Of a stretch of DNA of 60,000 nucleotides, positions 21,749 to 34,149 are shown one piece after another. Below the pieces are notes generated by a model, which was not told where the DNA came from, ran no database searches, and saw only the letters and a program-made list of their open reading frames with translations. The position numbers and the translations under genes were made by a program. Location of the stretch: NCBI GenBank assembly GCA_914767715.1, contig OU612066.1, forward strand, positions 13,771,001-13,831,000, in the 5' to 3' direction. This stretch comes from Membranipora membranacea. Lineage: Eukaryota > Bryozoa > Gymnolaemata > Cheilostomatida > Membraniporidae. Every line of letters begins with the position of its first letter. Position 1 is the stretch's first letter.

Positions 21749-24430
21749 ATGCTTTTTTTTCGGCCAGATCAAAAAATAGATTTGCTTCTCACTAACCTCA
21801 TAAGGAGGAGCAACTCCTGCTCATCTCGAATCTGCAGACCGTTTGGCTCTGCGGCTTTTCGTTCTCCGTCAGCGTCTGTTTTAATTAGGGCCACTTTTGC
21901 TATAAAAAAACATGCCAAAAGGCAGCATCTAAAAATTAAATCTCTGTTGCATTCTTATCAAACTCCGACCAGTTCAAGCTCTTAATGCCCTCATTCAACA
22001 CGCCTAATATATTGGAATCCTCGGATTAACACGGGGGTAACAACGCTGACTTGAAAATCCAAAAATTATACCAAGGGAGGGTATCATGCTTTTTTTTTGG
22101 CCAGATCAAAAATTAGATTTGCTTCTAACTAACCTCATGAGGAGGAGCAACTCCTGCTCATCGCGAATCTGCAGAGCGTTTGGCTCTGCGGCTTTTCGTT
22201 CTCCGTCAGCGTCCGTTTTAATTAGGGCCACTTTTGCTATAAAAAAACATGCCAAACGGCAGCATCAAAAAATTAAATCTCTGTTGGATTCTTATCAAAC
22301 TCCGACCAGTTCAAGCTGTTATTGCCCTCATTCAACACGCCGAATATTGGACTCCTCGGATTAACAGGGGGGTCACAACGCTGACTTGAAAATGCAAAAT
22401 TTATACCAAGGGAGGGTATCATGCTTTTTTTTCGGCCAGACCAAAAAATATATTTGCTTCTAACTAACCTCATAAGGAGGAGCAACTCCTGCTCATCTCG
22501 AACCTGCAGACAGTTTGGCTCTGCGGCTTTTCGTTCTCCGTCAGCGTCCGTTTTAATTAGGGCGACTTTTGCTATAAAAAAACATGCCAAACGGCAGCAT
22601 CGAAAAATTAAATCTCTGTTGGATTCTTATCAAACTCCGACGAGTTCAAGCTCTTATTGCCCTCATTCAACACGCCGAGTATTTGAATCCTCGGATTAAC
22701 AGGGGGGTCACAACGCTGAGTTGAAAATCCAAAAATTATACCAAGGGAGGGTATCATGCTTTATTTTCGGCCAGATCAAAAGATAGATTTGCTTCTAACT
22801 AACCTCATAAGGAGGAGCAACTCCTGCTCATCTCGAATCTGCAGACCGTTTGGCTCTGCGGCTTTTCGTTCTCCGTCAGCGTCCGTTTTAATTAGGGCGA
22901 CTTTTGCTATACAAAAACATGCCAAACGGCAGCATCGAAAAATTAAATCTCTGTTGGATTCTTATCAAACTCCGACGAGTTCAAGCTCTTATTGCCCTCA
23001 TTCAACACGCCGAATATTTGAATCCTCGGATTAACAGGGGGGTCACAACGCTGAGTTGAAAATCCAAAAATTATACCAAGGGAGGGTATCATGCTTTATT
23101 TTCGGCCAGATCAAAAGATAGATTTGCTTCTAACTAACCTCATAAGGAGGAGCAACTCCTGCTCATCTCGAATCTGCAGACCGTTTGGCTCTGCGGCTTT
23201 TCGTTCTCCGTCAGCGTCCGTTTTAATTAGGGCCACTTTTGCTATACAAAAACATGCCAAACGGCAGCATCGAAAAATTAAATCTCTGTTGGATTCTTAT
23301 CAAACTCTGACCAGTTCAAGCTCTTATTGCCCTCATTCAACCCGCCGAATATTTGAATCCTCGGATTAACAGGGGGGTCACAACGCTGACTTGAAAATCC
23401 AACAATTATACCAAGGGAGGGTATCATGCTTTTTTTTCGGCCAGATCAAAAGATAGATTTTCTTCTAACTAACCTCATGAGGAGGAGCAACTCCTGCTCA
23501 TCTCGAATCTGCAGACCGTTTGGCTCTGCGGCTTTTCGTTCTCCGTCAGCGTCCGTTTTAATTAGGGCCCCTTTCACTATAAAAAAACATGCCAAAAGGC
23601 AGCATCTAAAAATTAAATCTCTGTTGCATTCTTATCAAACTCCGACCAGTTCAAGCTCTTAATGCCCTCATTCAACACGCCGAATATTGGACTCCTCGGA
23701 TTAACAGGGGGGTCACAACGCTGACTTGAAAATGCAAAATTTATACCAAGGGAGGGTATCATGCTTTTTTTTCGGCCAGACCAAAAAATATATTTGCTTC
23801 TAACTAACCTCATAAGGAGGAGCAACTCCTGCTCATCTCGAACCTGCAGACAATTTGGCTCTGCGGCTTTTCGTTCTCCGTCAGCGTCCGTTTTAATTAG
23901 GGCCACTTTTGCTATAAAAAAACATGCCAAACGGCAGCATCGAAAAATTAAATCTCTGTTGGATTCTTATCAAACTCCGGCGAGTTCAAGCTCTTATTGC
24001 CCTCATTCAACACGCCGAATATTTGAATCCTCGGATTAACAGGGGGGTCACAACGCTGAGTTGAAAATCCAAAAATTATACCAAGGGAGAGTATCATGCT
24101 TTATTTTCGGCCTGAGCAAAAAATAGATTTGCTTCTAACTAACCTCATAAGGAGGAGCAACTCCTGCTCATCTCGAATCTGCAGACCGTTTGGCTCTGCG
24201 GCTTTTCGTTCTCCGTCAGCGTCCGTTTTAATTAGGGCCACTTTTGCTATAAAAAAACATGCCAAACGGCAGCATCGAAAAATTAAATCTCTGTTGGATT
24301 CTTATCAAACTCCGACCAGTTCAAGCTCTTATTGCCCTCATTCAACACGCCGAATATTGGAATCCTCGGATTAATACGGGGGTCACAACGCTGACTTGAA
24401 AATCCAAAAATTTTACCAAGGGAGGGTATC
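21749..24430 (+). repeat. Eight-unit segment repeated at 31468-34149 (offset 9719)
   Basis: Units 21749, 22086, 22421, 22756, 23091, 23426, 23761 and 24096 correspond to 31468, 31805, 32140, 32475, 32810, 33145, 33480 and 33815. Shared markers are TTGCTTCTCACTAAC, AGCGTCTGTTT, GGGCGACTTTTGC, AAAAGATAGATTTGC and CTCCGGCGAG. The offset is one unit (335) greater than for the octamer just upstream (9384), because the downstream copy has an additional unit at 31133. Confidence 0.88.
23426..23760 (+). repeat. Hybrid unit marking loss of one unit
   Basis: The head is the 19737 type (AAAAGATAGATTTTC, CCTTTCACTATA, TTGCATTC, CTCTTAATGCCC). The tail is the 20074 type (CGCCGAATATTGGACTCC, GAAAATGCAAAATTTATACC). 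In the octamers these two subtypes are separate neighbours, so here one unit has been removed by exchange between them. The same hybrid is carried to 33145 and 37839. Confidence 0.88.
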
Positions 24431-24765
24431 ATGCTTTTTTTTCGGCCAGATCAAAATATAGATTTGCTTCTAACAAACCTCATAAGGAGGAGCAACTCCT
24501 GCTTATCTCGAATCTGCAGACCGTTTGGCTCTGCAGCTTTTCGTTCTCTGTCAGCGTCCGTTTTAATTAGGGCCACTTTTGCTATAAAAAAACATGCCAA
24601 ACGGCAGCATCGAAAAATTAAATCTCTGTTGGATTCTTATCAAACTCCGACCAGTTCAAGCTCTTCTTGCCCTCATTCAACACGCCGAATATTGGAATCC
24701 TCGGATTAACAGGGGGGTCACAACGCTGACTTGAAAATCAAACAATTATACCAAGGGAGGGTATC

Positions 24766-27700
24766 ATGCTTTTTTTTCGGCCAGATCAAATAATAGATTT
24801 TCTTCAAACTAACCTCATAAGGAGGAGCAACTCCTGCTCATCTCGAATCTGCAGACCGTTTGGCTCTGCGGCTTTTCGTTCTCCGTCAGCGTCCGTTTTA
24901 ATTAGGGCCCCTTTTACTATAAAAAAACATGCCAAACGGCAGCATCGAAAAATTAAATCTCTGTTGGATTCTTATCAAACTCCGACGAGTTCAAGCTCTT
25001 ATTGCCCTCATTCAACACGCCGAATATTTGAATCCTCGGATTAACAGGGGGGTCACAACGCTCAGTTGAAAATCCAAAAATTATACCAAGGGAGGGTATC
25101 ATGCTTTTTTTTCGGCCAGATCAAAAAATAGATTTGCTTCTAACTAACCTCATAAGGAGGAGCAACTCCTGCTCATCTCGAATCTGCAGACCGTTTGGCT
25201 CTGCGGCTTTTCGTTCTCCGTCAGCGTCCGTTTTAATTAGGGCCACTTTTGCTATAAAAAACTTGCCAAACGGCAGCATCGAAAAATTAAATCTCTGTTG
25301 AATTCTTATCAAACTCCGACCAGTTCAAGCTCTTATTGCCCTCATTCAACACGCCGAATATTGGAATCCTCGGATTAACAGGGGGGTCACAACGCTGACT
25401 TGAGAATCCAAAAATTATACCAAGGGAGGGTATCATGCTTTTTTTTCGGCCAGATCAAAAAATAGATTTGCTTCTAACTAACCTCATAAGGAGGAGCAAC
25501 TCCTGCTCATCTCGAATCTGCAGACCGTTTGGCTCTGCGGCTTTTCGTTCTCCGTCAGCGTCCGTTTTAATTAGGGCCACTTTTGCTATACAAAAACATG
25601 CCAAACGGCAGCATCGAAAAATTAAATCTCTGTTGGATTGTTATCAAACTCCGACCAGTTCAAGCTCTTCTTGCCCTCATTCAACACGCCGAATATTGGA
25701 ATCCTCGGATTAACAGGGGGGTCACAACGCTGACTTGAAAATACAAAAATTATACCAAGGGAGGGTATCATGCTTTTTTTTCGGCCAGATCAAATAATAG
25801 ATTTTCTTCAAACTAACCTCATAAGGAGGAGCAACTCCTGCTCATCTCGAATCTGCAGACCGTTTGGCTCTGCGGCTTTTCGTTCTCCGTCAGCGTCCGT
25901 TTTAATTAGGGCCCCTTTTACTATAAAAAAACATGCCAAAAGGCAGCATCTAAAAATTAAATCTCTGTTGGATTCTTATCAACCTCTGACCAGTTCAAGC
26001 TCTTATTGCCCTCATTCAACGCGCCGAATATTGGAATCCTCGGATTAACAGGGGGGTCACAACGCTGACTTGAAAATCCAACAATTATACCATGGTAGGG
26101 TATCATGCTTTTTTTTCGGCCAGATCAAAAAATAGATTTGCTTCTAACGAACCTCATAAGGAGGAGCAACTCCTGCTCATCTCGAATCTGCAGACCGTTT
26201 GGCTCTGCGGCTTTTCGTTCTCCGTCAGCGTCCGTTTTAATTAGGGCCACTATTGCTATACAAAAACATGCCAAACGGCAGCATCGAAAAATTAAATCTC
26301 TGTTGGATTCTTATCAAACTCTGACCAGTTCAAGCTCTTATTGCCCTCAATCAACCCGCCGAATATTTGAATCCTCGGATTAACAGGGGGGTCACAACGC
26401 TGACTTGAAAATCCAACAATTATACCAAGGGAGGGTATCATGCTTTTTTTTCGGCCAGATCAAAAGATAGATTTTCTTCTAACTAACCTCATGAGGAGGA
26501 GCAACTCCTGCTCATCTCGAATCTGCAGACCGTTTGGCTCTGCGGCTTTTCGTTCTCCGTCAGCGTCCGTTTTAATTAGGGCCCCTTTCACTATAAAAAA
26601 ACATGCCAAAAGGCAGCATCTAAAAATTAAATCTCTGTTGCATTCTTATCAAACTCCGACCAGTTCAAGCTCTTAATGCCCTCATTCAACACGCCTAATA
26701 TATTGGAATCCTCGGATTAACACGGGGGTAACAACGCTGACTTGAAAATCCAAAAATTATACCAAGGGAGGGTATCATGCTTTTTTTTTGGCCAGATCAA
26801 AAATTAGATTTGCTTCTAACTAACCTCATGAGGAGGAGCAACTCCTGCTCATCGCGAATCTGCAGAGCGTTTGGCTCTGCGGCTTTTCGTTCTCCGTCAG
26901 CGTCCGTTTTAATTAGGGCCACTTTTGCTATAAAAAAACATGCCAAACGGCAGCATCAAAAAATTAAATCTCTGTTGGATTCTTATCAAACTCCGACCAG
27001 TTCAAGCTGTTATTGCCCTCATTCAACACGCCGAATATTGGACTCCTCGGATTAACTGGGGGGTCACAACGCTGACTTGAAAATGCAAAATTTATACCAA
27101 GGGAGGGTATCATGCTTTTTTTTCGGCCAGACCAAAAAATATATTTGCTTCTAACTAACCTCATAAGGAGGAGCAACTCCTGCTCATCTCGAACCTGCAG
27201 ACAATTTGGCTCTGCGGCTTTTCGTTCTCCGTCAGCGTCCGTTTTAATTAGGGCCACTTTTGCTATAAAAAAACATGCCAAACGGCAGCATCGAAAAATT
27301 AAATCTCTGTTGGATTCTTATCAAACTCCGACGAGTTCAAGCTCTTATTGCCCTCATTCAACACGCCGAATATTTGAATCCTCGGATTAACAGGGGGGTC
27401 ACAACGCTGAGTTGAAAATCCAAAAATTATACCAAGGGAGAGTATCATGCTTTATTTTCGGCCTGAGCAAAAAATAGATTTGCTTCTAACTAACCTCATA
27501 AGGAGGAGCAACTCCTGCTCATCTCGAATCTGCAGACCGTTTGGCTCTGCGGCTTTTCGTTCTCCGTCAGCGTCCGTTTTAATTAGGGCCACTTTTGCTA
27601 TAAAAAAACATGCCAAACGGCAGCATCGAAAAATTAAATCTCTGTTGGATTCTTATCAAACTCCGACCAGTTCAAGCTCTTATTGCCCTCATTCAACACG

Positions 27701-27781
27701 CCGAATATTGGAATCCTCGGATTAATACGGGGGTCACAACGCTGACTTGAAAATCCAAAAATTATACCAAGGGAGGGTATC
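24766..27781 (+). repeat. Second, partial copy of the 20-unit block
   Basis: Units 24766, 25101, 25435, 25770, 26105, 26440, 26777, 27112 and 27447 match 18063-21078 at an offset of 6703. Private changes include CTCAGTTG (25064 region), TTGAATTCTTATC (25300s), CTAACGAACC (26150s) and CCTCAATCAACC (26348 region). The match to the 20-unit block ends inside the 27447 unit, where the next octamer begins. Confidence 0.88.
25101..27781 (+). repeat. Octamer higher-order repeat, copy 2
   Basis: Same eight subtypes in order as copy 1, directly abutting copy 3. It shares the diagnostic ATTAACTGGGGGG (near 27051) with copy 3 only, so copies 2 and 3 are the most recent pair. Its last unit ends in a hybrid tail (see the switch at 27746-27763). 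Confidence 0.92.
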
Positions 27782-30462
27782 ATGCTTTTTTTTCGGCCAG
27801 ATCAAAAAATAGATTTGCTTCTAACTAACCTCATAAGGAGGAGCAACTCCTGCTCATCTCGAATCTGCAGACCGTTTGGCTCTGCGGCTTTTCGTTCTCC
27901 GTCAGCGTCCGTTTTAATTAGGGCCACTTTTGCTATAAAAAACTTGCCAAACGGCAGCATCGAAAAATTAAATCTCTGTTGGATTCTTATCAAACTCCGA
28001 CCAGTTCAAGCTCTTATTGCCCTCATTCAACACGCCGAATATTGGAATCCTCGGATTAACAGGGGGGTCACAACGCTGACTTGAGAATCCAAAAATTATA
28101 CCAAGGGAGGGTATCATGCTTTTTTTTCGGCCAGATCAAAAAATAGATTTGCTTCTAACTAACCTCATAAGGAGGAGCAACTCCTGCTCATCTCGAATCT
28201 GCAGACCGTTTGGCTCTGCGGCTTTTCGTTCTCCGTCAGCGTCCGTTTTAATTAGGGCCACTTTTGCTATACAAAAACATGCCAAACGGCAGCATCGAAA
28301 AATTAAATCTCTGTTGGATTGTTATCAAACTCCGACCAGTTCAAGCTCTTCTTGCCCTCATTCAACACGCCGAATATTGGAATCCTCGGATTAACAGGGG
28401 GGTCACAACGCTGACTTGAAAATCCAAAAATTATACCAAGGGAGGGTATCATGCTTTTTTTTCGGCCAGATCAAATAATATATTTTCTTCAAACTAACCT
28501 CATAAGGAGGAGCAACTCCTGCTCATCTCGAATCTGCAGACCGTTTGGCTCTGCGGCTTTTCGTTCTCCGTCAGCGTCCGTTTTAATTAGGGCCCCTTTT
28601 ACTATAAAAAAACATGCCAAAAGGCAGCATCTAAAAATTAAATCTCTGTTGGATTCTTATCAACCTCTGACCAGTTCAAGCTCTTATTGCCCTCATTCAA
28701 CGCGCCGAATATTGGAATCCTCGGATTAACAGGGGGGTCACAACGCTGACTTGAAAATCCAACAATTATACCATGGTAGGGTATCATGCTTTTTTTTCGG
28801 CCAGATCAAAAAATAGATTTGCTTCTAACTAACCTCATAAGGAGGAGCAACTCCTGCTCATCTCGAATCTGCAGACCGTTTGGCTCTGCGGCTTTTCGTT
28901 CTCCGTCAGCGTCCGTTTTAATTAGGGCCACTATTGCTATACAAAAACATGCCAAACGGCAGCATCGAAAAATTAAATCTCTGTTGGATTCTTATCAAAC
29001 TCTGACCAGTTCAAGCTCTTATTGCCCTCATTCAACCCGCCGAATATTTGAATCCTCGGATTAACAGGGGGGTCACAACGCTGACTTGAAAATCCAACAA
29101 TTATACCAAGGGAGGGTATCATGCTTTTTTTTCGGCCAGATCAAAAGATAGATTTTCTTCTAACTAACCTCATGAGGAGGAGCAACTCCTGCTCATCTCG
29201 AATCTGCAGACCGTTTGGCTCTGCGGCTTTTCGTTCTCCGTCAGCGTCCGTTTTAATTAGGGCCCCTTTCACTATAAAAAAACATGCCAAAAGGCAGCAT
29301 CTAAAAATTAAATCTCTGTTGCATTCTTATCAAACTCCGACCAGTTCAAGCTCTTAATGCCCTCATTCAACACGCCTAATATATTGGAATCCTCGGATTA
29401 ACACGGGGGTAACAACGCTGACTTGAAAATCCAAAAATTATACCAAGGGAGGGTATCATGCTTTTTTTTTGGCCAGATCAAAAATTAGATTTGCTTCTAA
29501 CTAACCTCATGAGGAGGAGCAACTCCTGCTCATCGCGAATCTGCAGAGCGTTTGGCTCTGCGGCTTTTCGTTCTCCGTCAGCGTCCGTTTTAATTAGGGC
29601 CACTTTTGCTATAAAAAAACATGCCAAACGGCAGCATCAAAAAATTAAATCTCTGTTGGATTCTTATCAAACTCCGACCAGTTCAAGCTGTTATTGCCCT
29701 CATTCAACACGCCGAATATTGGACTCCTCGGATTAACTGGGGGGTCACAACGCTGACTTGAAAATGCAAAATTTATACCAAGGGAGGGTATCATGCTTTT
29801 TTTTCGGCCAGACCAAAAAATATATTTGCTTCTAACTAACCTCATAAGGAGGAGCAACTCCTGCTCATCTCGAACCTGCAGACAATTTGGCTCTGCGGCT
29901 TTTCGTTCTCCGTCAGCGTCCGTTTTAATTAGGGCCACTTTTGCTATAAAAAAACATGCCAAACGGCAGCATCGAAAAATTAAATCTCTGTTGGATTCTT
30001 ATCAAACTCCGACGAGTTCAAGCTCTTATTGCCCTCATTCAACACGCCGAATATTTGAATCCTCGGATTAACAGGGGGGTCACAACGCTGAGTTGAAAAT
30101 CCAAAAATTATACCAAGGGAGAGTATCATGCTTTATTTTCGGCCTGAGCAAAAAATAGATTTGCTTCTAACTAACCTCATAAGGAGGAGCAACTCCTGCT
30201 CATCTCGAATCTGCAGACCGTTTGGCTCTGCGGCTTTTCGTTCTCCGTCAGCGTCCGTTTTAATTAGGGCCACTTTTGCTATAAAAAAACATGCCAAACG
30301 GCAGCATCGAAAAATTAAATCTCTGTTGGATTCTTATCAAACTCCGACCAGTTCAAGCTCTTATTGCCCTCATTCAACACGCCGAATATTGGAATCCTCG
30401 GATTAATACGGGGGTCACAACGCTGACTTGAAAATCCAAAAATTTTACCAAGGGAGGGTATC
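27782..30462 (+). repeat. Octamer higher-order repeat, copy 3
   Basis: Matches copy 2 at an offset of 2681 and copy 1 at 9384. It shares ATTAACTGGGGGG (near 29732) with copy 2. A private AATATATTTTCTTC change occurs in the 28451 unit. Its last unit keeps the parental TTAATACGGGGG...ATTTTACC tail and runs on into the 30463 unit, as copy 1 does into 21079. Confidence 0.92.
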
Positions 30463-31132
30463 ATGCTTTTTTTTCGGCCAGATCAAAATATAGATTTGCT
30501 TCTAACTAACCTCATAAGGAGGAGCAACTCCTGCTTATCTCGAATCTGCAGACCGTTTGGCTCTGCAGCTTTTCGTTCTCTGTCAGCGTCCGTTTTAATT
30601 AGGGCCACTTTTGCTATAAAAAAACATGCCAAACGGCAGCATCGAAAAATTAAATCTCTGTTGGATTCTTATCAAACTCCGACCAGTTCAAGCTCTTCTT
30701 GCCCTCATTCAACACGCCGAATATTGGAATCCTCGGATTAACAGGGGGGTCACAACGCTGACTTGAAAATCCAAAAATTATACCAAGGGAGGGTATCATG
30801 CTTCTTTTTCGGCCAGATCAAATAATAGATTTGCTTCTAACTAACCTCATAAGGAGGAGCAACTCCTGCTCATCTCGAATCTGCAGACCGTTTGACTCTG
30901 CGGCTTTTCGTTCTCCGTCAGCGTCCGTTTTAATTAGGGCCCCTTTTACTATAAAAAAACATGCCAAAAGGCAGCATCTAAAAATTAAATCTCTGTTGGA
31001 TTCTTATCAAACTCCGACCAGTTCAAGCTCTTATTGCCCTCATTCAACACGCCGAATATTGGAATCCTCGGATTAACAGGGGGGTCACAACGCTGACTTG
31101 AAAATCCAAAAATTATACCGAGGGAGGGTATC

Positions 31133-31467
31133 ATGCTTTTTTTTCGGCCAGATCAAAAAATAGATTTGCTTCTAACTAACCTCATGAGGAGGAGCAACTC
31201 CTGCTCATCTCGAATCTGCAGACCGTTTGGCTCTGCGGCTTTTCGTTCTCCGTCAGCGTCCGTTTTAATTAGGGCCACTTTTGCTATAAAAAAACATGCC
31301 AAACGGCAGCATCGAAAAATTAAATCTCTGTTGGATTCTTATCAAACTCCGACCAGTTCAAGCTCTTATTGCCCTCATTCAACACGCCGAATATTGGAAT
31401 CCTCGGATTAACAGGGGGGTCACAACGCTGACTTGAAAATCCAAAAATTATACCATAGGAGGGTATC
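31133..31467 (+). repeat. Additional unit relative to the upstream copy; close to family consensus
   Basis: This full 335-bp unit has no counterpart between 21414 and 21749. The 21414 unit has the head of the 30798 unit but ends ACCATGGGAGGG, a tail seen after the equivalent 34820 and 39514 units. The simplest reading is that the upstream copy lost one unit through crossover between adjacent units. The opposite (gain here) cannot be excluded. The sequence differs from my consensus at only about three sites (CATGAGG and the ACCATAGG tail). Confidence 0.75.
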
Positions 31468-34149
31468 ATGCTTTTTTTTCGGCCAGATCAAAAAATAGAT
31501 TTGCTTCTCACTAACCTCATAAGGAGGAGCAACTCCTGCTCATCTCGAATCTGCAGACCGTTTGGCTCTGCGGCTTTTCGTTCTCCGTCAGCGTCTGTTT
31601 TAATTAGGGCCACTTTTGCTATAAAAAAACATGCCAAAAGGCAGCATCTAAAAATTAAATCTCTGTTGCATTCTTATCAAACTCCGACCAGTTCAAGCTC
31701 TTAATGCCCTCATTCAACACGCCTAATATATTGGAATCCTCGGATTAACACGGGGGTAACAACGCTGACTTGAAAATCCAAAAATTATACCAAGGGAGGG
31801 TATCATGCTTTTTTTTTGGCCAGATCAAAAATTAGATTTGCTTCTAACTAACCTCATGAGGAGGAGCAACTCCTGCTCATCGCGAATCTGCAGAGCGTTT
31901 GGCTCTGCGGCTTTTCGTTCTCCGTCAGCGTCCGTTTTAATTAGGGCCACTTTTGCTATAAAAAAACATGCCAAACGGCAGCATCAAAAAATTAAATCTC
32001 TGTTGGATTCTTATCAAACTCCGACCAGTTCAAGCTGTTATTGCCCTCATTCAACACGCCGAATATTGGACTCCTCGGATTAACAGGGGGGTCACAACGC
32101 TGACTTGAAAATGCAAAATTTATACCAAGGGAGGGTATCATGCTTTTTTTTCGGCCAGACCAAAAAATATATTTGCTTCTAACTAACCTCATAAGGAGGA
32201 GCAACTCCTGCTCATCTCGAACCTGCAGACAGTTTGGCTCTGCGGCTTTTCGTTCTCCGTCAGCGTCCGTTTTAATTAGGGCGACTTTTGCTATAAAAAA
32301 ACATGCCAAACGGCAGCATCGAAAAATTAAATCTCTGTTGGATTCTTATCAAACTCCGACGAGTTCAAGCTCTTATTGCCCTCATTCAACACGCCGAATA
32401 TTTGAATCCTCGGATTAACAGGGGGGTCACAACGCTGAGTTGAAAATCCAAAAATTATACCAAGGGAGGGTATCATGCTTTATTTTCGGCCAGATCAAAA
32501 GATAGATTTGCTTCTAACTAACCTCATAAGGAGGAGCAACTCCTGCTCATCTCGAATCTGCAGACCGTTTGGCTCTGCGGCTTTTCGTTCTCCGTCAGCG
32601 TCCGTTTTAATTAGGGCGACTTTTGCTATACAAAAACATGCCAAACGGCAGCATCGAAAAATTAAATCTCTGTTGGATTCTTATCAAACTCCGACGAGTT
32701 CAAGCTCTTATTGCCCTCATTCAACACGCCGAATATTTGAATCCTCGGATTAACAGGGGGGTCACAACGCTGAGTTGAAAATGCAAAAATTATACCAAGG
32801 GAGGGTATCATGCTTTATTTTCGGCCAGATCAAAAGATAGATTTGCTTCTAACTAACCTCATAAGGAGGAGCAACTCCTGCTCATCTCGAATCTGCAGAC
32901 CGTTTGGCTCTGCGGCTTTTCGTTCTCCGTCAGCGTCCGTTTTAATTAGGGCCACTTTTGCTATACAAAAACATGCCAAACGGCAGCATCGAAAAATTAA
33001 ATCTCTGTTGGATTCTTATCAAACTCTGACCAGTTCAAGCTCTTATTGCCCTCATTCAACCCGCCGAATATTTGAATCCTCGGATTAACAGGGGGGTCAC
33101 AACGCTGACTTGAAAATCCAACAATTATACCAAGGGAGGGTATCATGCTTTTTTTTCGGCCAGATCAAAAGATAGATTTTCTTCTAACTAACCTCATGAG
33201 GAGGAGCAACTCCTGCTCATCTCGAATCTGCAGACCGTTTGGCTCTGCGGCTTTTCGTTCTCCGTCAGCGTCCGTTTTAATTAGGGCCCCTTTCACTATA
33301 AAAAAACATGCCAAAAGGCAGCATCTAAAAATTAAATCTCTGTTGCATTCTTATCAAACTCCGACCAGTTCAAGCTCTTAATGCCCTCATTCAACACGCC
33401 GAATATTGGACTCCTCGGATTAACAGGGGGGTCACAACGCTGACTTGAAAATGCAAAATTTATACCAAGGGAGGGTATCATGCTTTTTTTTCGGCCAGAC
33501 CAAAAAATATATTTGCTTCTAACTAACCTCATAAGGAGGAGCAACTCCTGCTCATCTCGAACCTGCAGACAATTTGGCTCTGCGGCTTTTCGTTCTCCGT
33601 CAGCGTCCGTTTTAATTAGGGCCACTTTTGCTATAAAAAAACATGCCAAACGGCAGCATCGAAAAATTAAATCTCTGTTGGATTCTTATCAAACTCCGGC
33701 GAGTTCAAGCTCTTATTGCCCTCATTCAACACGCCGAATATTTGAATCCTCGGATTAACAGGGGGGTCACAACGCTGAGTTGAAAATCCAAAAATTATAC
33801 CAAGGGAGAGTATCATGCTTTATTTTCGGCCTGAGCAAAAAATAGATTTGCTTCTAACTAACCTCATAAGGAGGAGCAACTCCTGCTCATCTCGAATCTG
33901 CAGACCGTTTGGCTCTGCGGCTTTTCGTTCTCCGTCAGCGTCCGTTTTAATTAGGGCCACTTTTGCTATAAAAAAACATGCCAAACGGCAGCATCGAAAA
34001 ATTAAATCTCTGTTGGATTCTTATCAAACTCCGACCAGTTCAAGCTCTTATTGCCCTCATTCAACACGCCGAATATTGGAATCCTCGGATTAATACGGGG
34101 GTCACAACGCTGACTTGAAAATCCAAAAATTTTACCAAGGGAGGGTATC
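31468..34149 (+). repeat. Second copy of the 21749-24430 segment
   Basis: Carries the same eight subtypes in order as 21749-24430. Minor differences include GAATATTTG here against GAGTATTTG in the 22421 unit tail, and a GAAAATGCAAAA ending in the 32475 unit where 22756 has GAAAATCC. Confidence 0.88.
33145..33479 (+). repeat. Second copy of the 19737/20074 hybrid unit
   Basis: Same head and tail as the 23426 unit, including CTCTTAATGCCC followed by GAATATTGGACTCC, so it descends from that hybrid by block duplication rather than arising again. The 37839 descendant reads CTCTTATTGCCC, which moves the exchange point or reflects a further local conversion. Confidence 0.85.

Larger units (their letters stand above)
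18063..24765 (+). repeat. 20-unit higher-order block, 6703 bp
   Basis: The block starts with the CAAATAATAGATTTTCTTCAA unit at 18063, and the same unit starts its partial copy at 24766. Both are preceded by the otherwise rare TTGAAAATCAAACAATTATACC. That junction sequence appears at the end of both the 17729 and the 24431 units, so the block was closed by recombination between their tails. The contents are the first octamer (18398-21078) plus the run 21079-24765. Confidence 0.88.
30463..34149 (+). repeat. 11-unit higher-order block, 3687 bp
   Basis: Eleven units from the AAAATATAGATTTGC unit at 30463 to the TTTATTTTCGGCCTGAGC unit at 33815. The first six recur at 34150-36161 at an offset of 3687. 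The block ends with TTAATACGGGGG and ATTTTACC, the normal leader into the AAAATATAG subtype, so the junction itself is not visibly scarred. Confidence 0.85.
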
